A DNA stretch of 64,000 nt from Pseudisothecium myosuroides (Eukaryota > Streptophyta > Bryopsida > Hypnales > Lembophyllaceae), in contig OX637293.1 of NCBI GenBank assembly GCA_951799445.1, positions 19,468,001 through 19,532,000 of the forward strand. Reading direction: 5' to 3'. Shown in pieces: positions 24,193-36,285 of the stretch. Positions within the stretch are counted from its first letter, which is position 1. Each line of letters starts with the position of its first letter. Position numbers and translations under genes: made by a program. The notes beneath the pieces are model-generated. The model had not been told where the DNA came from. It ran no database searches and worked only from the letters and a program-made list of their open reading frames with translations.

Positions 24193-24427
24193 GGTGTTAC
24201 TTCATGTTGTGTACATCTCCAAAATCAGTATGTATCTATTCTTGCATAATAGTCTCAAAACATTTACCCAAATAACGGTATCTAAAGTATGCATCCTTTG
24301 GTGCATTGAAACTTCCTATCACTTGTCAATGAGAAAATATAGAAATTTTCCTATTTTAATAATTTAAATTGTCTTCAATACAAAAAGTGGCGGTTTTAGG
24401 TGTCACTATTTTAAAGGATCCATCAAA
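24193..24427. other. Short AT-rich spacer
   Basis: Between two elements; nothing recognised except the left copy of an 11-bp direct repeat at 24417-24427. Confidence 0.4.
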
Positions 24428-24839
24428 CAACGACGCTAGCATGTGAGCCTAGAAATGCGAGCCTACAAGCCTTGAGCTTAGGTGTAAGTAGGTACTCTAC
24501 AAGTGTTGAAGGTGCCTATAACATGTGTACCTATAACATAAGTATCCTATAACTATGGAAGGTGTCTATAACATAGACACCTCTAATATAGGCACCTAGA
24601 TATTATAAATATCATATAACCATTAAACCATGGAAGGTACCAATAACATAGACACCTATAATATAAATATCCTATAACCATGAAAGGTGCTTGTAGCATA
24701 GGTATCTATAATATAGACACCTATAAATTAGGTACCTATAATATAAATGTCCTATAACTATAGAAAGTACCTATAATATAGGAGCCTAAGCTTTTAGGCT
24801 CATGGGCTCAAGATCCTAGGCTCACATACTAGCAACCGT
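24428..24839. mobile_element. Mutator-like MITE with tandem-repeat interior
   Basis: The direct repeat gatccatcaaa at 24417-24427 and 24840-24850 is an 11-bp target duplication, the range of Mutator-like elements (9-11 bp). Terminal inverted repeats include gctagcatgtgagcctag (24435-24452) against 24816-24833 with one mismatch. The interior repeats short motifs: 'cctataaccatg', 'ggtgtctataacatag', 'acctataatataa'. About 412 bp, no coding capacity. Confidence 0.72.
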
Positions 24840-25329
24840 GATCCATCAAATTGCAATGTTTATTTCAAAAGATGTTTGGTTGTCATTAGGATTTTATTAG
24901 CAAAAAAGAGTGAATGAAATTTTAATATTGTTTTCATTAAAATTTAATATAAGAGATGTAATGAAAGTCATGACCCAAAAAATAGTGTCAAGGAAAGCCA
25001 CAACTATTGCATTAAATAATTTGAGTGATCTTTCATATACTACACAACTTTTTATGTTGTTTTTTGTATGCTCATTCATCTTCCATTGTTTACATTTATA
25101 AATATTATATATTTTTTAAATTGATGAAGAAGTTTTTGAGGCAAAATGTTTGAATATTTGTTTGTTTAATGTTTATGTTTAAATAAATTTATAAATAAAA
25201 GAGATTAAATTTGAAAAGAGAATTCTGTTTTTTTGTAATTTGGATTTTTTGACGGGTTTTGGGTAGGGATGTAAAATTTTAGAAGGGTTTTACTATATGA
25301 CATTTTTTAAGTAGCCATTTTTTCAGGTC

Positions 25330-25769
25330 TCCTTCAAAATTCATAATTTTTTTTAATTTTGAAAATTGAGTTCATAAATGAATCCTACCAGTTATTTTTT
25401 AAAGAAGTTGTTTTGATTGACCGAAATACAAGATTATCCATAACTTTCACATAATAAATCCAAATGGAATGAATCAAAAGCTTCTCATGTAGGTAAAATT
25501 ACAATTCATAATAAAGAATTTTTTTTTTAAATTTAAAATTTCTTTGTGGGATAGGTGTGTTTTTGTCCACCATACTTTAAAAAATGCTTTTTGTGCCATT
25601 ACTTTTGCTCCTGAGCATTGATTGAAATTAAAATTATATTTCCCAGAAGCTAATGTGTTTTTACATCTTCACAAAAAGTTTAAAAAAATCATGATGAATA
25701 TTGAGATCATAGGAGCTTGCCCAAAATCCATTTTGTCCTCCAAGAGGACAATGGGACTTTAGGGGTTAA
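25330..25769 (-). mobile_element. TTAA-element subfamily A, truncated copy
   Basis: Right end gggactttaggggttaa at 25753-25769 is the inverted start of subfamily A. Going left it matches the reverse complement of 6640-7570 as far as about 25330, where similarity ends. Truncated, non-coding. Confidence 0.6.
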
Positions 25770-26796
25770 TATCAATAATTAAAAAATATATGACTAATTT
25801 ATTTATGAATAATTTGATGAGGGCAAGTTACATAATATATCCATATACAAACACAAGCATAAATTTACAAAAATTTATAAAATCTTGAAGCGTTGATTGG
25901 AAAGGTGCAAAGGCTAAAAAATGACCAATGGATGACTTCTAAGATTATAAGTGAAGAATGCACCTATTGTTCCAAAATTTGGATCATTTTTAACAAAGTA
26001 CCTTGATGATAGGTTTTGTCTTTTTAGAATTAAAGGCCATGCCCCAAACCTTGGGATGAATTTATCTTTAATCCCTAAAGGTCCGCTCATTTCAAAAGTG
26101 GGTGGCAACTTGGTCAACCTTTCAAAATAATCATTTTTGGTATATTTTTAAACTAAAAAATGAAGCTTGACAAGTTTTATTTCTACCATATTTTAAAATT
26201 TTGAAAACATAAAAAATTGAAAGAATTATTGCAATTGCAAGCTTCAAGTGTCAAAATCCAAATGATGCAATATAGTGGGTTTTTTAATTCAATTTTTTTA
26301 ATTAATTTATTCCTTAAAAGTATAAATTATAAAATCACATTTTTTATTATAACCTTCATTTATGATAAAAAAAAATCCCAGATTATTCTAATATACATTA
26401 TAATTGTTATAATTTTATTTCTACCCTCTTATTTAAAAATCACAATTATTTGATTTTTCCATCAAAGCAATATTTTTTTCTTATAGAATAGATTTTTGTT
26501 TACAGGGAAAGATTTGATTCATTCTCGGATTCATTCCATTTGGATTAGCAATGTGAAGGTTATGGAGCTTCTTGTTTTGTAGCCAATCATAGAAACTTCT
26601 TGAGAAAATAATGTATTGAATTCATTTCTAATTCAATTTTCACAATTTTTCAAAAAACAAAGTTTCACAACTTAAGTGAGTACGCTAGCTAGAACAATTT
26701 CACCGTTGGAATTAGTGTGTTTCAATTCCATCTTAGAACTATTAATGGTTTAGTTTTTCCTTCTATTTTGTACCCACTTTTACCATAACAATTTTT

Positions 26797-28429
26797 TTAC
26801 CTCTAAAGTCCCATTGTCCCCTTGCGGAACAAAATGGATTTCAGGCAAATCCTTACAGTCTCAGTATTTGTTGTAATTTTTTGAAACTTTTTGTAAAGAT
26901 AAAAAAACACATGAGCTTTTTGAGAATTTAATTTTTATTTCAATTGGTGCTTGGGAGCAAAAGTTATGGCACAATAAATCCAAATTTTAGCTCAATTGGC
27001 AAAAGAAAACCCTCACAAAAATTCAAATAAAAAAACTCAATAGATTATATTTTTTTATCTAAATGTAAAGCTTTGATTCATTCCATTTGGATTTGGTATA
27101 AGAAACCCATGGGAAATCAAAGCATCTTCTTGAAAAAATATCTAGTAGAATTCATTTATGAACTCAATTTTCACAATTTAAAAAAAAAAAGTTTCACAAG
27201 GTTAAGATTTCTTGCTACAACGTACATTCTCATTGTTGAGATTAGTGTGCTTCAAATCCATCTTAGAGCTATTAATGATTAAAACTTTTCTTCAATCTTG
27301 AACCTCCTTCTACTTAACAATTTTTTAATGAGTGAAAATTAAGTGTGTTTTTTTGAATTTTTTTTCCAAGATTCTCAACTGAATTCTTCAACATAAAAAA
27401 ATTAGAAATTCAAAATCAGTAGTGCAAAAATTTTAAACTAAGAAGATTGAAAGCCAAAAAATCTAGTTGAGCAAGGGATATAAAAATTTGTTTTCTTTAC
27501 TTTAACCCCTAAAGGACCAGCTTGCTATTTTTAGCAACATAGCAATTTTGGGCAAGTACATGTGACTAGAGATTTTCATATTTTAAATTGAAATTTTAAT
27601 AGAAGGTGGGGACGAGGAATATCTTTCATGTGCACTAAATTTCATGACATTTCAAAATAGGGTCAAAAGTTATGGCCTAATATGTTACTTTTTTCACCGG
27701 GCGGGCAATCCGGGCAGATCTAAAAAAATCACTTTTTTCAAAAATAAAAATTTGAAATTGATTTTCTAGAATTATGTATATGTGAAAAGCTTTAAATCAT
27801 TCCATTTCGACCAATGAGTAAAAATTTATGAGGATTTTTAGTTTGCAGACAGTTACAAATTCTCTACTCTGAAATAAACTTTGAAGTTGTTTATTTAACT
27901 CAATTTTTAATATTTTTTGAAAAAAAAAAATCATAGAATTTAGGTTGTTTATTTCAACATTACAACCATTGGGATTGACATTTTTCAATTCCATAATTAA
28001 ATTCTTAACAATTTAGTATTTTTGATCATTCTCTACTTCTTTCTACTTACTATTTTTTTTTGTATATGTTGTACAATTCCAAATGACTTGAAAATTTTTA
28101 AGCATGTAGCCAACTTGTTTAGGAAAAATAATTCAAAGAAGCACCACCATTTCGGACATTTTTTCATACAAATGTGACCTTGTGAAGTGCAGCTGCCCTG
28201 TTTGTACTAAAAATGGAACTTTTGGGGTTAAATGCAAATATCTTACAATCTACGCAATCAAAGTTTCTAAAATTTCTGATTACATATTTTTACAACAGTC
28301 CAATAAAAAATCCCACAATCAGATATGCAAAAAAAGCCCCAATTATTAAAGTTTTTTACTCTTTTCAATAGAAATGTCAGTTTTGAGTGTTTTTCGATGG
28401 AAAAAAGACCTTGGGACTCCAGAGATTAA
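26797..28429 (+). mobile_element. TTAA element subfamily A, nested copy itself carrying a subfamily B insertion
   Basis: Start 'ttacctctaaagtcccattg' (decayed TTAACCCC) and end 'cttgggactccagagattaa' (TTAA 28426-28429). Removing 27502-28231 leaves ~905 bp co-linear with 6640-7570. Inserted in an older element. Confidence 0.68.
27502..28231 (+). mobile_element. TTAA element subfamily B, innermost insertion
   Basis: Starts TTAACCCCTAAAGGACCAG and closes on TTAA at 28228-28231 ('acttttggggttaa'). Interior matches 8982-9901 but is ~190 bp shorter. In the uninterrupted relative at 6640-7570 the same point reads 'cactttagatgcaaat', showing the empty site. Confidence 0.75.
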
Positions 28430-28804
28430 AGTATGAAAATCAAGTGTGTGTGTGTTTATAATGTTTTTTCCATGACTTCTACTCAATTGCCTTCAACATA
28501 AAAATTTAAATTTTACAATTCTCATTTCCAATTTGCAGGATGTCTCCGCATCTTTCCAGATAAGTACGTAAGAAGGCAGCCAGGATAAGGATGGCGAGAC
28601 TGATGCGATGCCTGAAGATGAAAATATTCCTGAAGCAGCAGCCCTGACGACAGACAGCAACCGATAACGACGATGACGGCTTCAGCAGACGGATCGATAA
28701 GTTAGACACGCAGGCAGACAGGGCCGCAGGGTTTTACGAAGCTTAAACCCCCCTGCCCTTCACTTCCTGCTCCCTCAGAGTTTGTTCTCGAATTCCCTGG
28801 CACC

Positions 28805-31800
28805 ATGGCTATGGCGTTGCGCTCCTCCCGTGCTCCGGCTCTTCCCCTCTCCCCCTCTCTTTCCGTTCCTGCCGCCTCCCCGAGTTCTCATGTCGAATTG
28901 CGGCCCTCCTGGCGTTCTCCCGACGTGCAGGCGCTTCTCCCTGCGCCGTTAGCCTCACAGGCTCCTCTGCGCTCTCGACGCCCGATTGTCGTCTGCGCCA
29001 ATGCCGCGGCTCAGGTCTCCGCTCCAGAAGGTATGAATGTGTGTGTATGTATCTTCTCTCCTGGCCCTCCGAGTATCGAAGTGATCAGAGAATTGGCACT
29101 GAAATGGCGTCTATGTTAGATTGTTATCGAAAAGGTATCCAAATAATCTGACCTAACTTTTCTGTTCTGAATTCTCGCATATTGTGGTGGGCTGGGTTGG
29201 CTTTCAATTGAGGGATGGATGGATGGCAAGCGTGAATTTCTCTTCCGATCCCACAAATTCCACCATTTGGATAGCCTCACTCCAAGATTTCCTCTGAATT
29301 CAGGACTGTGGGGCGCGTTGTTTTTTCTTTCGATGCACCTCGACTCTGAGCTTCCTTTTGCGGCTTTTGGGTTCCTTCCCTTCTTTTTTCCTTTTCTCAG
29401 ATGTTCGCGCGCAAAAGGAAGCTGAGAGAATGCACCTCGACTCTGAGCTTTCTTTTGCGGCTTTTAGGGGTTTAGGGTTGTCTGCTGTTCTGTTTCATGA
29501 ATTTAAGTGTGAAGTCATGTTCCTCTTGGATATCTTTTTGTCTGTCGTTAGCAAAGAAACAAAATTTCCACGATTTTAAGAGAACGTATTGCATTTGAGG
29601 GTAATTTTGCCGATACTCTTAGAGCAATGGTGACGGTGCAGGTGGAATTGCTGATTGGATAGATGTCTGTGAAGGCACCCTCGTCCACGAAGAATTTGGC
29701 ATGAGACGTCGGTGTAAAGTTACAGCGGGAGCAAGGAGTGTTGCTGTGGAATCTAATGAAAATGTGTCGGTAATGTGTTGGCAGAAGCTGCACTTCACTT
29801 TTCCGATCCTTCTTTGCAAGAGCTCGACCCCGATGTGCATGCTATTATCGAATGTGAGAAGAGACGACAGTTTCGAGGCCTGGAGCTCATCGCGTCAGAA
29901 AACTTTACATCTCGTGCGGTTATGGAGGCTGTGGGTTCTTGTCTTACAAACAAGTACTCAGAGGGTTTGCCTGGCAAAAGGTATGATGCGTTTTCTTTTT
30001 CTGGCTCTTCCATCACACTCTGCTCGAACTGAATTTCACATTTCTTAATTTCTAAATTGATTCTCTCCCTTTATTCTAGGAGTCTACAGTGTGTACTATT
30101 TCAACTTTTCAACAAGCTTTTTGTATCTAAGAATGAACTGCTTCAGCTGTTCTTTTCGTGTTTTCTTGTCTTCGTTAAACAAATCGTGGATACGCGATTA
30201 AAGTAAGCTTCTGAATTCTGGGCCCACACCTCAAACTGCAGGTATTATGGTGGAAACGAATACATCGATCAAAGCGAAAGATTATGTCAACAACGAGCAT
30301 TAGCTGCCTTCCATGTTGATCCTACTAAATGGGGAGTAAATGTTCAGCCTCTGTCTGGTTCGCCAGCAAATTTCGCAGTCTACACTGCCCTTCTCCAGCC
30401 GCATGACCGTATTATGGTAGGGATATAAGTATTTGTTTGTGTATGTGCGTAGTCATTTATGATAGTCTCATGTCCAGGGTTTCTATTGGACATGCAGCAG
30501 ACACCACGAGTGTACAAGCTTTTTACCATTTAATAATGGTGGAAACCAAGGTTCTTAACTTTTAAGTTGAAGTATCATCACATGAATTTGTTAGCGCTAG
30601 TTGCCTTTTGCTTCTATTGGTCATGTCTGCCCTGTTCAATCACAGGAATGCTACATTCGTATTTTCCATTTATTTTTTGAGAGCTTGTCCCTCTTAGTAC
30701 GGTGCAAATCGATGATTGACAGAACCGCCCTGATTCCTGCAGGGTTTAGATCTAGCGCATGGAGGGCATCTGACTCATGGATTTATGACACCCAAACGGC
30801 GGGTATCTGCAACTTCAGTTTACTTTGAATCAATGCCTTACCGTCTTAATGAGGATACTGGTAATCTGCATAAGCTATTTCTCTTGAGATTTGAGGAGAT
30901 ATTCTGTTCTCACTTCTGTGAAGGTTGTATTTGAAAGTGAAACTCTTCTTTGCTGAAGACATTGACTTCATATCATCTTGTTCCCTTGGGATGAGGTCTG
31001 GTGCTGCTAGTAGTTTGTTACCGTTGACGTTAGATTTATGCTTTTGACTATTTGTACCCGGGGGCAAGCAGGGCTGGTGGACTACGATGTCTTGCAACAG
31101 ACGGCTACCTTGTTCCGACCGAAGCTCATCATCGCGGGAGCAAGTGCCTACTCTCGTGACTTTGACTACCCACGGATGCGGAAGGTATAACTTTGTATCC
31201 TCCCTTTTGCAGTTAGGAGCCTGTTTGCAAAGTTGGTATATCAGAGCGTTTCAATGACTGATGCTATTTTCAATGGATCGTCTATGTGTTTTATCCTTCT
31301 CATTATGCTGGTACTGAAGCTTTTGCAATGGATGTATTCATGGTTGGTTGATTGGTTGTTTGTAAATTTTAGATTGCAGATAGCGTGGGAGCTTTTTTGA
31401 TGATGGATATGGCACACATTAGTGGTCTTGTTTCAGCAGGTGTTCTAAGTAACCCATTTGACTACTGTGATGTCGTCACCACCACTACCCACAAAGTAAG
31501 CTTGTCATGTTGCACAGTTTCATACAATCTTTGATAACTTCTGTTGTAAACAATAGCGCCTGCAAGGTGGTTCTTTGTTTTTGCCTTTTGTATTTTCTGG
31601 AGTTATGCATTATCTGCCTAGGTTTTCTTGAAACTGATACTGAATTCTGTTTTGATCACGGCATAATCTCGTTGACTGATGGTGTGCTTTGTTCTAATCG
31701 ACAGTCTTTGAGGGGTCCAAGAGGGGGAATGATCTTCTTCAAAAAGGAAGAGATCTTGGGAGTAGATTTGGAAACAGCAATTAACAATGCTGTTTTCCCA

Positions 31801-33346
31801 GGTCTTCAGGTGCGTAAATCAAACTCGATGACTCCTTTGTCAGTGAGATGACAAAAGTCGATTCAAGTTAGTTTGAGCTCTGCCCTAGTTTTATCTATCT
31901 TTAGTTTTCGTCAGCTGACATAGATTTCTAGTTACTGATGTTTTACAAATTCGTATTCTATATTCTGTTCGTTGGATTAGTATTCTTGCGTTCAAGTGAC
32001 TCGCATCGTGCAAATAGCTACTTTATTATCACTCGTCATCGCATTGTTTGATTTTTGTCTTCAACGTTATGTTCAGGGAGGCCCTCATAATCATACTATT
32101 GGAGGACTTGCTGTGTGCCTCAAGCAAACAGTCACCCCAGAGTTTAAGGCTTATCAACGACAAGTAAGAGAGTCTACTGCTGAATAAATGTCTTCTGAAC
32201 TTCTTAATTTATATTCGTGATCGACTTGTTGGACTCTCTTCTGTTCATAATCTTGCTACGTAGGCATGATTTTTAGCGGTTTTATGTCGTGGGCTGTCAC
32301 TTACATTCTTTCCCTATCTTGTTCAGGTTGTCAAGAACTGTCGGGCATTGGCAGATAGATTGATTGAGTTAGGATATAAGCTTGTATCCGGAGGAACTGA
32401 TAACCATCTCGTTCTTGTCGATCTCCGACCCATGGTACGTCTGAAGATAGAAAAATGATGTGTTGGGCTCCTATGATGCGCTTGTTTAAGTGCTTGGATG
32501 TGTACGGGTCTATTATTTCTTTTGCAGACGACATTGCTGACACTGGGTCCGCATCCTCACGATCCTACTTCGACTTCTATACTTGGATGTGTGTTCCAAT
32601 TTGAGATGTGAAGGGATGCCTTTGCATCTATATAGACGCTTCCTGTAAAGAGCTGAGTTGATTTAGTTGTGCAGGATGACCATGTAGCCATATCAAGCTC
32701 AGTTAGAATAGAAGATAACCCTCTATTCCTGCAGGATAGCATCTGACGCTCAGCTCTCGCTGTCATTGGCAGGGTACGGATGGTGCCCGGTCAGAGAAAT
32801 TGTTGGATTTGGCATCCATCACGCTTAATAAGAACTCTGTCCCTGGTAAGTTTGCAGCTTATATTCTTTGAGATCTTCAATAGCTGATTTGATGACGAAG
32901 TTGATCGCCATAGTATTGCGCCTAGATACCCAGTGCCACCTAGACGTTAAGTCTTATGAAAGACTTTAGTAATATTGTGAGTTGTACGAAGTGTTTGCAT
33001 TGCAAATTTGCAATATGGGTAGTAACGTGGGCCCTTCATGTTTACAGGAGATAAGAGTGCAATCAGCCCTGGTGGAATTCGGATAGGGTCACCAGCGCTT
33101 ACCACACGTGGACTTCGTGAAGATGATTTCGTGAAAGTGGCCGACTTGATCCATGAGGGTATTCAAATTGCTATCAAGGCAAAGCAGACATGCCCAGGTA
33201 CAAAGATCAAGGATTTCCTGGAGTATGTGGAATCTGAGAGCTGCGAACAACATGGTGCTATTTCGGACCTGCGGAAACGGGTTGAAGCGTTTGCCACCCA
33301 GTTTCCCATCCCAGGTGTTGGCACAGAGGATCTTCTGCAACATTGA
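28805..33346 (+). CDS. SHM: Serine hydroxymethyltransferase with plastid-like leader
   Basis: PLP enzyme interconverting serine and glycine with tetrahydrofolate one-carbon units. Eleven exons: 28805-29030, 29785-29980, 30242-30416, 30743-30860, 31072-31184, 31373-31495, 31705-31809, 32077-32163, 32327-32434, 32773-32845, 33048-33346; sum 1623 nt, 540 aa. Residues 1-75 are Ser/Ala/Pro/Arg-rich with few acids, ending near [13 protein letters not shown], like a chloroplast transit peptide; mitochondrial targeting is the alternative. Core features in order: [45 protein letters not shown], and [15 protein letters not shown] with the PLP lysine at residue 317, then a full C-terminal domain. No lesion seen. 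A nested transposon cluster ends ~285 bp upstream. Confidence 0.96.
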
Positions 33347-33689
33347 GCAATCAGTAGCGTTTTTTTTTTGTTCAAGCAGATTGCAGGACAAGAAAACATT
33401 TGTTATAGAAACACCCTCCCTTTACAGAATAGGATTTGAAAGCTGCCGGGATGGGTGACTGATTTACTGAACTGTTTAGCTTCAAATACTCGGGAGCTGT
33501 TTAGTGCTAGTACTCCAGACATGAAAGGAATTGCAAACGCCCAGTGTTGGATTCAATTTTCTTCTATGGGACGACATAATAGCATATTTCAATGTTGTAA
33601 TCCTCAACAAACCTAGAAAATATGAGTTTTCCAAGAGATAGCATGCCCTGTTCAGTGATTTGCAAGCCAGAGGGATGCGCTTAAACTCG

Positions 33690-33880
33690 TTGAATCCATC
33701 CTTGTTTGTTTTGTTTTGTTTGTTTGTTTGTTACTTTGAGATCTCCCGGACTGTGCATCCCCGGTGGTGTTCTTGGTATCGTCGGAAAGCCCTTGGCGGG
33801 GAGGGGTGCACGGGCTTGGTTTTGTGGTGTTTGGACTTACATTGGGAAAGTTATTGAATTTTGAAGTTTTTCTTGAAAAA
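33690..33880 (+). repeat. Dispersed repeat copy with TTTG microsatellite
   Basis: A (TTTG)n-like tract near 33704-33735 precedes 'cggaaagcccttggcgggg', 'ggtgcacgggcttgg' and 'gttattgaattttgaag', the same order as the minus-strand copies at 2985-3560. Confidence 0.6.
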
Positions 33881-35171
33881 AATTATTAAAAAAATAGAAA
33901 TATACTTTTACCTTTATTTCATGGATTGTGGCAATGGCATAGGGCACACTAGTTTCAATTAAAATAGCATTTTGAACTCCAAGGTTCATGTAAGAAACAC
34001 AATCACATAAAGGGTAATATTATTGCATCAATTTTGTAGTATCAATTTTGTAGTATGTGCTTTTTAATCCCTTAACGCGGGAGTCCATTCTTGAATTTTT
34101 GCATATTTTTGCTTACATCTTTATAAATATATATTACTAGCAACTTCAAATTGCAATGAATTGTTGCATTCATGCTGAGGAAGAATGCTCATTTGTCGTG
34201 CCTTAGGTTTTTATCATTGTCATCGTGAATGTTGGATGAAAGAGTTGGATGATATTTCTTCGAGATGAAAATGTGAATGATTTTGTGACAAGAATCGTGA
34301 CATGGGGCGAGACATTGCATACTTAATATAATAGATTTACCTCAGTTTCATCACATTCATTATACAGATAGTGTGGTTTTAAAAAAGTCAAGCATTGGTT
34401 TGAAGTTCTATGGTTTTAAAAAAGTCAAGCATTGGTTTGGATGAATGAGAAGTTTTGTGGTCAAGAAAGCTAAGCCAAATTTTGGACGTTGGAGCACTAA
34501 GGAGTTTGCCTTGGAACAACATTGAAGACATTGTGTCCTTTGGATGATTTCATAAGGCATTGTTGGATGGAAAAATATTTTTTCATTCAATTTTTGGAGA
34601 GCTAAAGGAGTTGCTTGAGTGCATTTAAAGTGAATAGTATTAAAAATTCCTTCACTGTTGTCTTATTAATTTTTCAATAGAAGAAAATGTTGAACCTCCA
34701 AACAATGCCGTAGATCAAAGTAGTTTGATGGATGGCTTTAGAGGAAGTTGGCCATTATTATTGGCATAAAGACATAGGTTGTTACATTAGATGTCACCTT
34801 AAGTCATTCACCTAAAATATGGATTTTTTATAGTGAGATCATTGCCAGGGATGTTTTGGGTGTAAATTTTTTTTAATTAGAGATGATAGTGATCAACATT
34901 GTGGTATAATTGATACATTCCTTGAGCTCATATTAAGAGAAACTTGATTAAAAAAAAAGGTTCAAAAGTTGTGTATTTTAAGCATTGATGATGCTACCTT
35001 CAAAGTGTCACAAAAATTACAATTTTAACAATTTTGGAAAGAATAAAAAGGAATAAAAAGTAGATTCTTGGAACTACATTTTTTTAGTCCATCTCCATGG
35101 CATTTGAAATCAAGAACTATATGAAATTCAGGTTAAACCCTAAAACTATGCCCCTCAGTAAGGTTTGTCCT
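33881..35171. other. AT-rich intergenic DNA with a short tandem duplication
   Basis: A ~37-bp unit containing 'ttttaaaaaagtcaagcatt' is tandemly duplicated at 34374-34440. TTAA followed by a GC-richer 'gcgggagtcc' at about 34072 may be the end of another TTAA element, but no partner end was found. No gene seen. Confidence 0.45.
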
Positions 35172-35766
35172 TTAATTCCTAAATGCCCGAGGTACCAAAT
35201 TTTGGTGTTGACAATACTTTGAAGTTAAATAAAACCTTATCAAGTTACTATTTTTGAAAAAATCTTTTTGAAGTTTAGTTTTAGCATCAAAAATCCGATT
35301 TTGAAAATGAATAATTATGATTTTTCAATTCAAGATTTTGTGCAAGGCTTCAAATACACTATATCTTAGAGAAAAAATCACATGAGAACTTCGTTAAAAA
35401 AAAAATTTAGAGTAGATTTTAAGAAGTCGTAAATGAATTGAGGTTATGCATATTATGCCCTTTAAAGCTCATATTTTTTTAGTGACTAATTTTTTAGATT
35501 TGATATGTGAAAAGAGGGTTGAAAGACTTTAAATCACTTTCACAATTTTAACACTCTTGTGATCAAACATTATAATCTTTCAATTTGTAAGTGATAGTGT
35601 TCTATTTTCTTTTCCCATATGATCTCTAACATGTCTAGTTTGAATTTGTACAGTTACAATTCAAATATAATTGATAAACCTTATCAAAACTTTGTCTTTT
35701 GTTCAATTTAGACCAACTGATTCTATGAAGTTCATGCAGAGAAGACCTTCGGCATTTAGGGGTTAT
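35172..35766 (+). mobile_element. TTAA-flanked element, subfamily D, uninterrupted copy
   Basis: Left end TTAATTCCTAAATGCCCGAG; right end 'cggcatttaggggtta' with the last TTAA decayed to TTAT. About 595 bp, homologous in reverse orientation to 22967-24192 minus its insertion. Flanked by a longer ~67-bp duplicated segment (35106-35171 and 35769-35835). Confidence 0.7.
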
Positions 35767-36095
35767 TAAAATCAAGAACTATATGAAATTCACATTAAAC
35801 CCTAAAACTATGTCCTTCAGGCAGATTTGTCCTTCAAAGGTCAGTGTTGTCTCTCAATTGAGGTCCATGCTCCCTAACTAGTTGTTGACTTTTCAACGCT
35901 AAAGTAGCACCATCCCATTGGCAACCCATCCGTCACCATTGCCATTACAAGTTGCAACTCATAATCTTCTTTCTTTTCAACTTGCTTCCTACACCTTTGA
36001 ATCATGAAGATCAAAGGTTGTATTTGAAAAATATACAACCGGTTATATATTAGATAACCTATTTACCGCTAGCGTGGCTCATCGGTTATCTAATA

Positions 36096-36285
36096 CAATA
36101 GAACCTCTCTAAGTTGATTGGTCCCGGACCGGTCTAAGAGATTGGTTTATAGAGGTTTATTGACTTAGAAAAGGTCATTTTTAATCACAGCCTTTGTTAT
36201 GTGGCCCAGTCCGGGACCGGTCCGACATGATTAGTTTACAGAAGTTTATCAACTTAGAGAGGATCAACTTAGAGAGGTTCTACTG
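36096..36285. mobile_element. Pogo-like MITE, 190 bp, TA duplication
   Basis: Left end CAATAGAACCTCTCTAAG, right end (inverted) CAGTAGAACCTCTCTAAG, with TA on both sides (36094-36095, 36286-36287). The CAGTARAACCTCT terminus and TA target are typical of plant pogo-like (Emigrant/Lemi1-type) elements. An internal inverted pair around 'ggtcccggaccggt' adds secondary structure. It lies ~390 bp upstream of the PH1 start codon. Confidence 0.85.

Larger units (their letters stand above)
26068..28520 (+). mobile_element. Outer subfamily A-like TTAA element with nested insertions
   Basis: A terminal-repeat-like start TTAATCCCTAAAGGTCC lies at 26068. From about 26460 to 26796 the sequence follows the middle of subfamily A, stops at the inner element (26797-28429), and resumes after it ('gaaaatcaagtgtg', then 'cttcaacataaaaa') to about 28520. 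The 26068-26460 part is not clearly subfamily A, so the exact outer boundary is uncertain. It ends ~285 bp before the SHMT start codon. Confidence 0.55.

Noticed and set aside
5023..28429. Telomere-like CCCTAAA motifs
   Set aside because: They occur singly inside the terminal repeats of TTAA elements, not as arrays.
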